From an uncultured Treponema sp. (GTDB lineage Bacteria; Spirochaetota; Spirochaetia; Treponematales; Treponemataceae): a DNA stretch of 25,889 nucleotides. Location: the NCBI GenBank assembly GCA_947176045.1, contig CAMWPF010000003.1, forward strand, positions 1-25,889, in the 5' to 3' direction. A program made the position numbers and the translations under genes. The notes under the pieces were generated by a model. It saw nothing but the letters and a program-made list of their open reading frames with translations, was not told the origin of the DNA and did not search any database. Position 1 is the first letter of the stretch. Each line of letters starts with the position of its first letter. Of the stretch, positions 7,687 through 16,261 are shown one piece after another.

Positions 7687-9120
7687 CTATCTGCCTATTC
7701 CCCATTCCGCAAGGCGGTACTCGAAGAACATCGGCGACTTCATGCTGACGACTTTTTCGTAATAGTCCCGCGCAAGCTGCTGGTAGCCCTTCAGCTCGTA
7801 GTACAGCGCGAAATAGTACATCATCCGCCCGCGCTTGTTCCGGTCGGATTCCTTTTCCAAATCCTTCGCCAGCGCGTTCTCCGCGTTCGCGCCGCCTTGG
7901 TCATGATACATCCGCATCATCTTGTATTCCAGCGTGTCGCGCCCCATGCCCTTCATCGCCGCCTGCGCGTACTTCTTCGCCTCGAACGTATTTTTCTCCT
8001 TGAGGTACGTCGCGGCAATCATCAGCTGGTACGCCGCGGACGCGCTGATTTCATTCGCCTTTAAGAACGCCTTGCGCGCCGCCGCCCAGTCGCCTTCATG
8101 GAATTCCAGAATTCCCATCTCCTCATAGGCGAAATAATACTTCGGATTGGTCTGGACGACCTTGCGGTAGTCGGCGAGCGCCTTCTGGAACTGTCCGCGC
8201 TCGTCGTACAGTCCGGCGCGGTACGCGTAGGCGAGGAAGTAGTCCGGCAGCAGGGAGACTGCCTTCGTCCATGCGGCCTCCGCATCATCGAATTTGCCGC
8301 GGTACCGCAGGTATGTTCCGTAGTCGATGTAGAAATCGTAATTCTTTCCGTCAATGGCAATCGCCCGCTCGATGTACTGCGTGGCGGCAAGATAATTCTC
8401 GTCTTCGGCGGCGAGCTTTCCCAAATAGCAAAGCGCCATGCTGTTTTCGGGATTGACGTCCAGAAGCCGCTTCAACGTATGTTCCGCAGCCTTCACATTT
8501 CCGGCGTAGTAGGACATCTGCCCGTAGCCGAACAGCGCGTCTTCATTGGACGGCTCCGCGTCCAGCGCCTTTTTATAGGACTGAGCCGCAAGCTTGTACT
8601 TCTTCGCAAGCGCGTACTGGTTTCCCTTGATGATGTTCGCGGACGCATTCCGCGGATCTGCCGCCAGAAGCTTGTCAAGCGCCGCCTGCTGCGCCTTCTT
8701 GTCGCCGGACGCAATCGCAAGCTGCGCGTTCAGCTCCAAAATTTCCACATTGCCGGCGTTCTTTTCCGCAAGCTGGCGAACCGCCTTTCCGGCATCATCC
8801 AGCCTGCCTGCAGAAATCAAAAGGGACGCGCGAAGCATTTCCAAATCGGCGTCGTCCGCCAGCTGCTCCGGCAGTCCGTCGAAATATGCAAGCGCCGCCT
8901 CGATGTCGTCCTCCGCAAGCGCCGCCTGAAGCCGCTCCGCAAATATGACGCCTTCCGTCTTTTCCGCCTCGGGAACGGACGTCCGCGCAGGACGTTCCGC
9001 TTTTTCTGCGGCCGCCCCGGAACTGGCGGCAGGCTTGGGACTGGAAGCGCATCCGTTCAATCCGAAAATCAGGCAGGACGCAGCAGCCGCAGGAAGAATC
9101 ACATTCATGTTGATTTTCAT
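7687..9120 (-). CDS. TPR-repeat lipoprotein
   Basis: A 477-residue exported lipoprotein. The start at 9120 (MKINMNVILP) is chosen because GGAG sits seven bases upstream, and it leaves a proper signal peptide ending in the lipobox LNGC (C24). The ATG at 9165 would prefix an unlikely hydrophilic extension. From about residue 60 to 400 the sequence is an alpha-helical array of tetratricopeptide repeats; examples are 'NASANIIKGNQYALAKKYK', 'EDALFGYGQMSYYAGNVK' and 'SMALCYLGKLAAEDENY'. TPR lipoproteins act as scaffolds, often in envelope assembly or secretion; no partner can be named. It heads the minus cluster and is divergent from the metal-transport operon, sharing a 63-base intergenic region that contains a dyad. 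Confidence 0.88.
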   Translation of the reverse strand: MKINMNVILPAAAASCLIFGLNGCASSPKPAASSGAAAEKAERPARTSVPEAEKTEGVIFAERLQAALAEDDIEAALAYFDGLPEQLADDADLEMLRASLLISAGRLDDAGKAVRQLAEKNAGNVEILELNAQLAIASGDKKAQQAALDKLLAADPRNASANIIKGNQYALAKKYKLAAQSYKKALDAEPSNEDALFGYGQMSYYAGNVKAAEHTLKRLLDVNPENSMALCYLGKLAAEDENYLAATQYIERAIAIDGKNYDFYIDYGTYLRYRGKFDDAEAAWTKAVSLLPDYFLAYAYRAGLYDERGQFQKALADYRKVVQTNPKYYFAYEEMGILEFHEGDWAAARKAFLKANEISASAAYQLMIAATYLKEKNTFEAKKYAQAAMKGMGRDTLEYKMMRMYHDQGGANAENALAKDLEKESDRNKRGRMMYYFALYYELKGYQQLARDYYEKVVSMKSPMFFEYRLAEWGIGR

Positions 9121-9141
9121 TTCACAACTCCGCACTTTTCC

Positions 9142-9163
9142 GACAGTTGAATTTTCTTCTGTC
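9142..9163. promoter_or_regulatory. 22-bp imperfect dyad, candidate operator
   Basis: Outer half-sites GACAG (9142-9146) and CTGTC (9159-9163) and inner GAA (9149-9151) and TTC (9154-9156) are symmetric about one centre; 8 of 11 base pairs match. It overlaps the -35 box (9147-9152) of the promoter for the operon that ends in the metal ABC transporter, where a repressor would block transcription. No regulator gene is in the window. Confidence 0.5.
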
Positions 9164-9175
9164 ATTGGCTACAAT
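9147..9175 (+). promoter_or_regulatory. Promoter of the 591-residue protein and metal ABC operon
   Basis: TTGAAT (9147-9152), a 17-base spacer and TACAAT (9170-9175) give a good sigma-70-type promoter. The predicted transcript start is about 9182, one or two bases before the ATG at 9184, and there is no Shine-Dalgarno. Confidence 0.7.
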
Positions 9176-9183
9176 ATTTTATA

Positions 9184-10959
9184 ATGTTCGCGCGCAATGT
9201 AAGAAAGTCGTTGACCTTGCTGGCAATATACGCTGTTCTCATCATCGGCATTTTTGTCGTGCAATTCAAGAATGATTCAATTATATCAGAAAAAATTGGA
9301 AATCTCCACATAACGCTGCTGGAATCCGAAATCGGAGACAACGCGCCTCCGTTGAAAAACCGCTTTTCCGCATCATTCAACGGAATCACCCTTCTGGCGA
9401 ACGACGAAAAGCCGGCGGCCGTACAGTTCGGAAGCACGGAAAAGCCGGTCTCCCTGATTTCCTGGAACCGGCCGACGCCCCTTTCCTGCGAGCTGCACTT
9501 CACGGAAGGCGTCTCGCTTGCATTCACGCTGAGCAACAATACGGCGCTCGCCCGCCTTTCTGTTTCCGCGGAGCTGCCGCCGGAGGCTTCGGCGCTGCGC
9601 GTGCCGTACAGCCTGTCTTCCGGCGCGTCCGTGCAGCAGGCGGAAGCATCCCGCCTGCACATCCTCACCGACAAAAACGTGTGGGAGCTGACGGCGGCGG
9701 AAATCGCGCGCGGCGCGCTGACGTTCACCCCGCAGAATCCCGGAGCCGTGTACGCCTATTTCGACTCGGACAAAACATTCACATTTGCCGCGGCGGCGTC
9801 GATGAGCGCCGCGACGGAAACGGCGTACATCAGCGCGGTCGACCACCTCAAAAAGCACCTGACGTCCGCGTTCGCCCAGCATCCGGCGGCGGACGGCGAA
9901 TCGGCCGAACAGACGGTCGTCTCATACGTCGCGGCGATGGCGGAGCGGGGAAAATTCAACGAAGCCGTCGAAACGGTTCCGGCGGAGTTCAAGAAAAGCT
10001 CCGCGCGGACATATTTTTCCGCTCCCTATTTCGACACGCTCGTCGAAATGAGCAAGTCGCTCCAGTCGCAGATGCAGGATTTTGAAGCCGCCGTGAAGGA
10101 CGCCGCGGCTGCCAAGACGAACGGCGTCTTCTCAATCCGCAACATCGCCGACTATATGTGCATGAATCCGAATTCCGCCGCCGTCCGCGCCGTTCTGGGC
10201 GCTGCCGCCGGCGCGGATTATTCCGACGCATCCGTCGCGGACGCAGCCTCCATCCTTGACTGCTACGTCGAACTGCATAATAAGAATGAAGCGCTCGCGG
10301 AGATCCTGCTTCCGGCGGCGGAGAAATGCGTTTCCGCCATCGAACGCGCGTGCGAGTTGGACGACAAGAACGTCGTCCTTTCGGAAAAAGGCGCCTTCAT
10401 TCCTGTCATACAGGCGGCGGAAGCCGGTTCCGCGCTCCTGCGCTACGGCCGCCTCGTCCAGGAGCAGAAATATGTCACCGGAGGACGCCTCATCATCACG
10501 TCCTGCCTGCGGGAAAGCGCCTCCTTCGACCTCCGGACGATGGGCGAGTTGTACCCGATCATCGTCCGCAACAATCCGTTCTATCCGCATTATGAAATCC
10601 TCGCCTTCGACAACGGGCGCGCAGTCTGGACATGGACGTGCGCGGAAAGCGTCCGCTACGAAAATGACAATGCCGGAACCATCACGCTTTCCGTCGATTT
10701 TCCGGCTTCCCAAACGCACTACCTCATCATCAGCGGAATCAATCCGTTCTCTTCGATTTATATTTACGACCTTGCGTTCCGCACCGACCCGCGCTTTGAA
10801 ACATACAATTCGTCCGGCTACGTCTACCAGCAGAACACCCGGACGCTGCTGCTGAAGTCGCGGCACCGCTCGGTAACGGAAACCATCCGCCTGATGTACA
10901 CACAATCCGCGGCTGACAGGGCGAACGCCATCGTTGAAACCGACGTCACCCGCCAGTAG
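9184..10959 (+). CDS. Membrane-anchored extracytoplasmic protein of unknown function
   Basis: I do not recognise this 591-residue protein. Residues about 10-27 (LTLLAIYAVLIIGIFVVQF) form one hydrophobic segment after positively charged MFARNVRKS, so it is a signal anchor or uncleaved signal peptide with the rest outside the cytoplasm. Residues about 30-210 look beta-rich, about 215-410 alpha-helical and alanine-rich, and about 420-590 beta-rich again with many aromatics (NPFYPHYEILAF, YIYDLAF). No catalytic motif stands out. The start at 9184 lies just after a strong promoter and lacks a Shine-Dalgarno. It precedes the metal-binding lipoprotein gene by 28 bases on the same strand, so it probably belongs to that operon, but a role in metal uptake is only a guess from position. 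Confidence 0.85.
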   Translation: MFARNVRKSLTLLAIYAVLIIGIFVVQFKNDSIISEKIGNLHITLLESEIGDNAPPLKNRFSASFNGITLLANDEKPAAVQFGSTEKPVSLISWNRPTPLSCELHFTEGVSLAFTLSNNTALARLSVSAELPPEASALRVPYSLSSGASVQQAEASRLHILTDKNVWELTAAEIARGALTFTPQNPGAVYAYFDSDKTFTFAAAASMSAATETAYISAVDHLKKHLTSAFAQHPAADGESAEQTVVSYVAAMAERGKFNEAVETVPAEFKKSSARTYFSAPYFDTLVEMSKSLQSQMQDFEAAVKDAAAAKTNGVFSIRNIADYMCMNPNSAAVRAVLGAAAGADYSDASVADAASILDCYVELHNKNEALAEILLPAAEKCVSAIERACELDDKNVVLSEKGAFIPVIQAAEAGSALLRYGRLVQEQKYVTGGRLIITSCLRESASFDLRTMGELYPIIVRNNPFYPHYEILAFDNGRAVWTWTCAESVRYENDNAGTITLSVDFPASQTHYLIISGINPFSSIYIYDLAFRTDPRFETYNSSGYVYQQNTRTLLLKSRHRSVTETIRLMYTQSAADRANAIVETDVTRQ

Positions 10960-10987
10960 CAGGCGCCGCCGCGAAGGAGATTGCAGA

Positions 10988-12058
10988 ATGACCATTTCGA
11001 CGCAAAGAAAGATGCTTTCCGCCCGGCGCGCGGCGGCAGTTGCGGCGGCGGCACTGTGCCTTGCCGCCGGATGTCCGTCCTGCCGGAAGCGCAGACAGAA
11101 CGGGGAGCCGTCGCAGCAGCCGGCGTCCGCGCAGCGAGGCGCGGCAATCACCGTCGTTGCGTCGACGTTCCCCTGCTACGACGCCGCGCGCGCCGTCCTC
11201 GGCGGAACCCTTTCCGACGGCACCGCGCAGCTGCGGCTTCTTGTGAAGCCGGGCGCGGAAGTCCATTCCTACGACCCGCCGCCGTCCGACATCATCGCCA
11301 TTCAGGAAAGCGACCTCTTCATCTATATCGGCGGCGAAAGCGACGAATGGATCCGCTCCGTCCTTTCCGGCGCCGGAAGCGGGCAGACGCGCGCGATTGC
11401 CCTCATAGACTACGCGCGGACGCTGGACGAACCGGAATTCGACACCGACGGCGGAGCGCCGTCCGGCGGCCGCATCGGGCACCAGCATTCCGGCGGGACG
11501 GAAAATCCCCACGAGGCGGACGAACACATCTGGACCGCGCCCGACAATGAAATCAGAATGGTGGCTGCTGTTTCAGAAGCCCTCCAAGCCGCCGCCGCGC
11601 GGAAGGAGCTTGGGCAGGACGTTTCCGACGCGTTCGCACGGAACGCCGCCAGCTACTGCAATTCCGTCCGGCAGGCGGAAGCGGCATTGCGCGCCGCCGT
11701 CGATGCCGCCGCGGAACGCTTCATCGTGATGGCGGACCGCTTTCCGTTCGTCTACTTCGCGGACTATTACGGTCTGGACTACGATGCGGCGTTCTCCGGG
11801 TGCAGCACCGCCGTCGAAGCGGGAGCCGCCGTCATCGCACGCCTGATCGACACCGTGAAGGCGAAGAACCTTCCGGCAGTGTTCGCCATTGAATTGGGAA
11901 ACCACAAGCTCGCCGACGTCGTGGCAGAATCGGCGGGCGTTCCCGTCCTCATCCTTCAATCCGTCCAGAATGTGACGAAGGACGACTTTGCGGCGGGGGA
12001 GACGTGGGTTTCGCTCATGGAGCGGAACGCGGAAGCCCTGCGGAGCGGACTGCGCTGA
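10988..12058 (+). CDS. Zinc/manganese-type ABC transporter substrate-binding lipoprotein
   Basis: This 356-residue solute-binding protein belongs to the ZnuA/TroA metal cluster. The start at 10988 is preceded by GAAGGAGA at good spacing and yields a signal peptide ending in LAAGC (lipidated C29); an earlier in-frame ATG at 10934 lies inside the previous gene. Likely metal ligands are H93 in VHSYDP, H180 in DEHIWTAP and acidic E302 in FAIELGNHK. At the usual third-histidine site the protein has MADRFPFVYF with D250, a variant I associate with a subgroup of these proteins. A short histidine-rich loop (GHQHSGG, then PHEADEH) precedes H180, as in zinc-binding members. The stop overlaps the ATPase start by one base. 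Zinc is favoured over manganese, but sequence cannot settle it. Confidence 0.93.
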   Translation: MTISTQRKMLSARRAAAVAAAALCLAAGCPSCRKRRQNGEPSQQPASAQRGAAITVVASTFPCYDAARAVLGGTLSDGTAQLRLLVKPGAEVHSYDPPPSDIIAIQESDLFIYIGGESDEWIRSVLSGAGSGQTRAIALIDYARTLDEPEFDTDGGAPSGGRIGHQHSGGTENPHEADEHIWTAPDNEIRMVAAVSEALQAAAARKELGQDVSDAFARNAASYCNSVRQAEAALRAAVDAAAERFIVMADRFPFVYFADYYGLDYDAAFSGCSTAVEAGAAVIARLIDTVKAKNLPAVFAIELGNHKLADVVAESAGVPVLILQSVQNVTKDDFAAGETWVSLMERNAEALRSGLR

Positions 12059-12822
12059 TGACCATCCTCGAATGCCGGGACGTCTCCGTCCAGTACGGCT
12101 CCTTCACCGCCTGCCGGAACGTGTGCTTTTCCGTGGCGGAGGGCGACTACCTGTGCATTGTCGGCGCGAACGGCTCCGGCAAGACGACAATCGTAAAGGC
12201 GGCGCTGGGGCTTGTCGGAATCAGCGGCGGGGAGATCGTGCGCACCAACGCGCGGATCGGATACCTTCCGCAGCAGAACAGCATCCAGCGCGACTTTCCG
12301 GCGTCCGTACATGAAGTCGTGCTGTCCGGCTGCGTGAAGAACAGGCGGCTGTTCCACGGACGCGCCGACCGGGAGGACGTCCGCCGCCAGCTGGCGCGCC
12401 TCGGCATTTCTGCATTGGAGCGCCGGCCGTTCCGAAGCCTTTCCGGCGGACAGCAGCAGCGCGTCCTATTGGCGCGGGCGCTGTGCGCGGCGGGAAACCT
12501 GCTCGTCCTCGACGAGCCGGTAACCGGGCTGGATCCCGTCGTGACGGACGAACTGTACGCGGCAATCCGCCGGCTGAACAAGGAAGACCGCCTTGCCGTC
12601 CTCATGGTGTCCCACGACGTCCGCCGGGCGGTAGAGAACGCGACGCACATCCTGCAAATGGCGGGCAGGCCGCTGTTCTTCGGAAGCGCGGACGAATACC
12701 GCGCAAGCCAGCTGTACAAGGACATGAGCGGCGTCGAAGTATGCGGAACGCATCTGGGACAGTGCGGCGCGAACTGCCACGCAAGCCACATCCACATTCC
12801 GGGAGACTACAGCCATGATTGA
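12058..12822 (+). CDS. Metal ABC transporter ATP-binding protein
   Basis: A 254-residue cytoplasmic ATPase that powers the metal importer. Walker A is GANGSGKT (36-43), the Q-loop is in GYLPQQN, the ABC signature is LSGGQQQR (128-135), Walker B is LLVLDEP (148-154) and the H-switch is H186. The start at 12058 overlaps the preceding stop as TGATG, which means translational coupling; the ATG at 12004 lies inside the previous gene in another frame. The last 26 residues form an unusual tail rich in Cys and His (CGTHLGQCGANCHASHIHI), beyond the usual end of the fold, which could bind metal. It overlaps the permease gene by eight bases. Confidence 0.95.
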   Translation: MTILECRDVSVQYGSFTACRNVCFSVAEGDYLCIVGANGSGKTTIVKAALGLVGISGGEIVRTNARIGYLPQQNSIQRDFPASVHEVVLSGCVKNRRLFHGRADREDVRRQLARLGISALERRPFRSLSGGQQQRVLLARALCAAGNLLVLDEPVTGLDPVVTDELYAAIRRLNKEDRLAVLMVSHDVRRAVENATHILQMAGRPLFFGSADEYRASQLYKDMSGVEVCGTHLGQCGANCHASHIHIPGDYSHD

Positions 12823-13630
12823 TTTTGTCCGGACGGTTTTTTCCTACGGATTCATGGCGCGGGCGTTCATCGCCGGAAGCCTGATTTCCGTCTGCGCGGC
12901 GCTCCTCGGAACGACGCTTGTGCTGAAGCGCTACTCGATGATTGGCGACGGGCTTTCCCATGTCGGATTCGGAACGATGGCGATCGCGCTCGCGTTCAAT
13001 CTGGCGCCGCTCGCCGTCTCGATTCCCGTCTGCGTCCTCGCGGCGTTCCTGCTGCTCCGCGTCAGCGCGTCGTCCGGCATCAAGGGGGACGCGGCAATCG
13101 CCCTGATTTCCAGCAGCTCGCTTGCAATCGGAATCCTCGTTACGTCCGCAACGTCCGGGCTGAACACCGACGTAACGTCGTTCATGTTCGGAAGCATCCT
13201 CGCAATCAGCCGGGCGGACGTCGCCGTAAGCGTCGCGCTCGCCGCCGCAGTCATCGGACTCTACACGGCCTTTTACAACAGAATATTCCTCGTAACGTTC
13301 GACGAGGCGTTCGCAACCGCAGCAGGCATCCGCGCGTCAGCCTACAACGCGCTGACCGCCGTCCTGACCGCCGTAACAATCGTCGTCGGAATGCGGCTCA
13401 TGGGCGCGATGATGATTTCCAGCCTGATTGTATTTCCCGCGCTGTCCGCGATGCGCGTCTTCCACAGCTTCCGGAAGGTTGCCGCAGCGGCAGTCGCGCT
13501 GTCCGTCCTCTGCTTTGCGGCAGGAATCACCGCGTCGTTCGCGCTGTCCGTTCCCGCCGGCGCGAGCATCGTAGCCGCAAACCTCGCCGCGTTCCTGCTG
13601 TGCACCGCCGCCGGAAGGCTGCTCCGCTGA
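12815..13630 (+). CDS. Metal ABC transporter permease (ABC-3 family)
   Basis: A 271-residue integral membrane protein of the ZnuB/TroC (ABC-3) family, with about eight hydrophobic helices spread over its whole length. Typical family features are the early VLKRYSMIGDGLSHVGFG segment, the LITSSSLA-like stretch written here as LISSSSLAIG, and GMRLMGAMMISSLIVFPA near residues 195-215. It forms the pore and docks on the ATPase encoded just before it. The ATG at 12815 lies eight bases inside that gene, so the two are translated together. Only one permease gene is present, so the channel is presumably a homodimer. It converges with metH, leaving 18 bases between stop codons and no visible terminator. 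Confidence 0.94.
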   Translation: MIDFVRTVFSYGFMARAFIAGSLISVCAALLGTTLVLKRYSMIGDGLSHVGFGTMAIALAFNLAPLAVSIPVCVLAAFLLLRVSASSGIKGDAAIALISSSSLAIGILVTSATSGLNTDVTSFMFGSILAISRADVAVSVALAAAVIGLYTAFYNRIFLVTFDEAFATAAGIRASAYNALTAVLTAVTIVVGMRLMGAMMISSLIVFPALSAMRVFHSFRKVAAAAVALSVLCFAAGITASFALSVPAGASIVAANLAAFLLCTAAGRLLR

Positions 13631-13648
13631 CGGCGCAGAGGCGCGCCC

Positions 13649-16261
13649 TCACCGCTTGAACACCTGCTGGGCGTAGGTGACGGTCGCCATCGCGTCCTTT
13701 CCGTAGAAGTCGGCGCCGATGCTGTCGGCGTATTCCTGCGTCATTACGGCGCCGCCGACGCATACCTTCGCCCACGGCGCGGCCGTCCGCAATTGTTCGA
13801 TAGTTTCCTTCATCGCGGGAACGGTTGTCGTCATGAGCGCGCTCAGTCCGACCAGCTCGACGTGGTTTTCGACGCAGCAGCGCACGACCGCCTCCGGCGG
13901 AACGTCCTTCCCCAAGTCGATCACGGTGAAGTCGTAGTTTTCCAGAAGGACCTTCACGATGTTCTTGCCGATGTCGTGGATGTCGCCGTGGACGGTCGCC
14001 ACGATGACCGTCCCCTTGCTCGCGCCCTTCCTGCCGGTGCGTTCAAGCGTCTCCTTTATGACCGCGAACGCCGACTTCGCCGCGTCCGCCGCCATCAGAA
14101 GCTGCGGCAGGTACATCGTCTTCTGCTCGAAGCGCCTGCCGACAAAATCAAGTCCGGGAATCAGCTGGCGGTCGATGACGTCCACCGCCTCATGATCCTC
14201 CAAAAGCAGCCGCGTCTGCGCCGCCGCATCGTCCTTCAGTCCGTGAATGACGGAATATTGCAGCGTTCCGCGCGCGTGTTCCGGCGAATCAGGCGGCGCG
14301 GCAGGCTCGGACAGGGCGGCGGCGCCCGCAGGAACGCCGCCCGCAGCTCCGGCAGCAAGCGCGGCGGCCTCCGCCTTTTTCTGTTCGCCGTACCGCTGCG
14401 CGAATTCAATGTAGTTCAGGCAGTCCTTGTCCTGTCCGTTCAGCAGGCAGAAGCAGCGGTACGCCTTCTGCATTTCGCCAGAAAGCGGATTCATAATCGC
14501 CGCGCCAAGCCCGTTCTGCATCGCCATCGTGAAGAACTGCGCCGTCACGAATTCGCGCTCCGGCAGTCCGAACGAAATGTTGGAAACGCCGAGAACCGTA
14601 TTTCCGCCGAATTCGTCGCGGACAATGCGGAGCGTCTCCAGCGTCGCCAGCGCGGCGTCCGTATCGGAGCTGACCGCCATCGTCAGCGCGTCGATGACGA
14701 CATCCTTCCGCGGAATTCCCCACCGCGCCGCGTTCTCGTACAGCTTTTCGACAATCCGAATCCGCCCCGCCGCCGTTTCAGGAATGCCGCCTTCGTCCAG
14801 CGTCAGCGCGACGACGACGCCGCCGTACTTCTTCACCAGCGGGAACACCGCGTCCATCACCGCCTGCTTGCCGTTCACGGAATTCACCAGCGCCTTGCCG
14901 TTGTAGCGCCGCAGCGCGGCCTCCATGACATCCGGGCTTGATGTGTCCAGCTGGAGCGGAAGCGCCGTTACGCCTTGCAGCTCAGTCATCACGCGCACCA
15001 TCACCGCCTTTTCGTCAATTTCCGGCAGCCCGACGTTGACGTCCAGAACGTGCGCGCCCGCAGTCTCCTGCTCCAGCCCCTGCCGGACGATGTAGGAAAT
15101 GTCGTTGTCGCGGAGCGCCTGCTTGAATTTCTTCTTGCCGGTCGGATTGATGCGCTCGCCAATCAGGACGGGAGCGGCGCCGCCGCCAATCTGGACGACG
15201 TGCGTGTACGAGGAGACGAGCGTCTTCGGCGGTTCCGCGCGGCGCGCCGCACAGGAAGCCGGAAACGGAACGTCCGCAAGCGCCGCGCGCACCGCGCGCA
15301 CATATTCCGGCGTCGTTCCGCAGCAGCCGCCGAGGACGGACGCGCCCATTTCCGCAATGGCGCGCATCGACGCGGCGAACTCTTCCGCCGACACGTCGTA
15401 GACCGTGCGCCCGCCTTCCGAACGCGGCAGCCCGGCGTTCGGATTGACGACAATCGGAATGTCTGCCGCCGCCGCAAGGCGCTCCACGGCGGGCTTCATC
15501 TGCTCAGGCCCGAGGCTGCAATTCAATCCCAGCGCGTCCACGCCAAGCCCTTCAAGCAGCGCCGCCATCGCCTCCGGGTCGGCGCCGGTAAGCAGATGGC
15601 ACGCCGCATCGTAGACGTTCGTCGCAAAAATCGGAACATCCGGCCTCCCCAGCTCCTCCCGGACTTCCTTCGCCGCGACGACCGCCGCCTTTGTCTCGTA
15701 GCTGTCGTTCATGGTTTCGATGAGGATTGCGTCGACTTCATCGGACAGTCCGCAGCGGATGGTCTCCTTGAAGAGCGACACGGCGTCCTCAAAGTCCAAG
15801 TCGCCCATCGGCTTCAAAAGCTTTCCGCACGGCCCGATGTCGAGCGCGATGAAGCACGGACGCGCGCCTCCGCCCGACGCTGACAGCTCTGCGGCGTACT
15901 GCCGCCGCGCCGCAGCCGCATTCTCCACCGCGGCGCGGACGACGTCCGCAAGGCACGGCGCATCTCCCGCCGGAGGAATTCCGCCGGACGCAGCCGCGCC
16001 CGCTCGCAAGGCCGACCGCGCGCCCGCCTTCGCACGGACGGACGGAAATTTCGTGCTGAACGCGCCGAACGTGTTCGTCTTGATGATGTCCGCGCCCGCT
16101 CGCAGATAGTCCACATGCAGCGCCGTGATTCTTTCAGGGTGCGCAACGTTCCACCGCTCGGGAAGCTCGCCCGGTCGCAGCCCCATGCCCTGCAAGACGG
16201 AGCCGGTCCCGCCGTCAAAAAAGAGAAACTGCGTCCCAAGCAAATCCTTCAATGCGTTCAT
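13649..16261 (-). CDS. metH: Cobalamin-dependent methionine synthase core (no activation domain)
   Basis: This 870-residue enzyme transfers a methyl group from methyltetrahydrofolate via cobalamin to homocysteine. Domains in order: the homocysteine S-methyltransferase barrel with zinc ligands C248 (GLNCSLGP), C313 and C314 (GGCCGT); the pterin-binding barrel beginning at PVLIGERINPTGKKKF, about residue 355; a linker rich in Ala, Gly and Pro near 640-665; then the cap and B12-binding domain with the DxHxxG ligand H762 in VHGDIHDIG. It ends there, whereas E. coli MetH (about 1227 residues) continues into an S-adenosylmethionine-binding reactivation domain. That domain is encoded separately at 17268-17879. 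The start at 16261 overlaps the methyltransferase stop as ATGA. It is the last gene of its operon. Confidence 0.96.
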   Translation of the reverse strand: MNALKDLLGTQFLFFDGGTGSVLQGMGLRPGELPERWNVAHPERITALHVDYLRAGADIIKTNTFGAFSTKFPSVRAKAGARSALRAGAAASGGIPPAGDAPCLADVVRAAVENAAAARRQYAAELSASGGGARPCFIALDIGPCGKLLKPMGDLDFEDAVSLFKETIRCGLSDEVDAILIETMNDSYETKAAVVAAKEVREELGRPDVPIFATNVYDAACHLLTGADPEAMAALLEGLGVDALGLNCSLGPEQMKPAVERLAAAADIPIVVNPNAGLPRSEGGRTVYDVSAEEFAASMRAIAEMGASVLGGCCGTTPEYVRAVRAALADVPFPASCAARRAEPPKTLVSSYTHVVQIGGGAAPVLIGERINPTGKKKFKQALRDNDISYIVRQGLEQETAGAHVLDVNVGLPEIDEKAVMVRVMTELQGVTALPLQLDTSSPDVMEAALRRYNGKALVNSVNGKQAVMDAVFPLVKKYGGVVVALTLDEGGIPETAAGRIRIVEKLYENAARWGIPRKDVVIDALTMAVSSDTDAALATLETLRIVRDEFGGNTVLGVSNISFGLPEREFVTAQFFTMAMQNGLGAAIMNPLSGEMQKAYRCFCLLNGQDKDCLNYIEFAQRYGEQKKAEAAALAAGAAGGVPAGAAALSEPAAPPDSPEHARGTLQYSVIHGLKDDAAAQTRLLLEDHEAVDVIDRQLIPGLDFVGRRFEQKTMYLPQLLMAADAAKSAFAVIKETLERTGRKGASKGTVIVATVHGDIHDIGKNIVKVLLENYDFTVIDLGKDVPPEAVVRCCVENHVELVGLSALMTTTVPAMKETIEQLRTAAPWAKVCVGGAVMTQEYADSIGADFYGKDAMATVTYAQQVFKR

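Noticed and set aside
6214..8064. A 616-codon open frame on the plus strand (also 4754-6211, 485 codons, and other long antisense frames)
   Set aside because: They lie antisense to well-recognised genes (beta-CASP hydrolase, TPR lipoprotein, phosphatase), are rich in Arg/His/Val as expected of GC-rich antisense reading, and show no motif or ribosome binding site. They are shadows.
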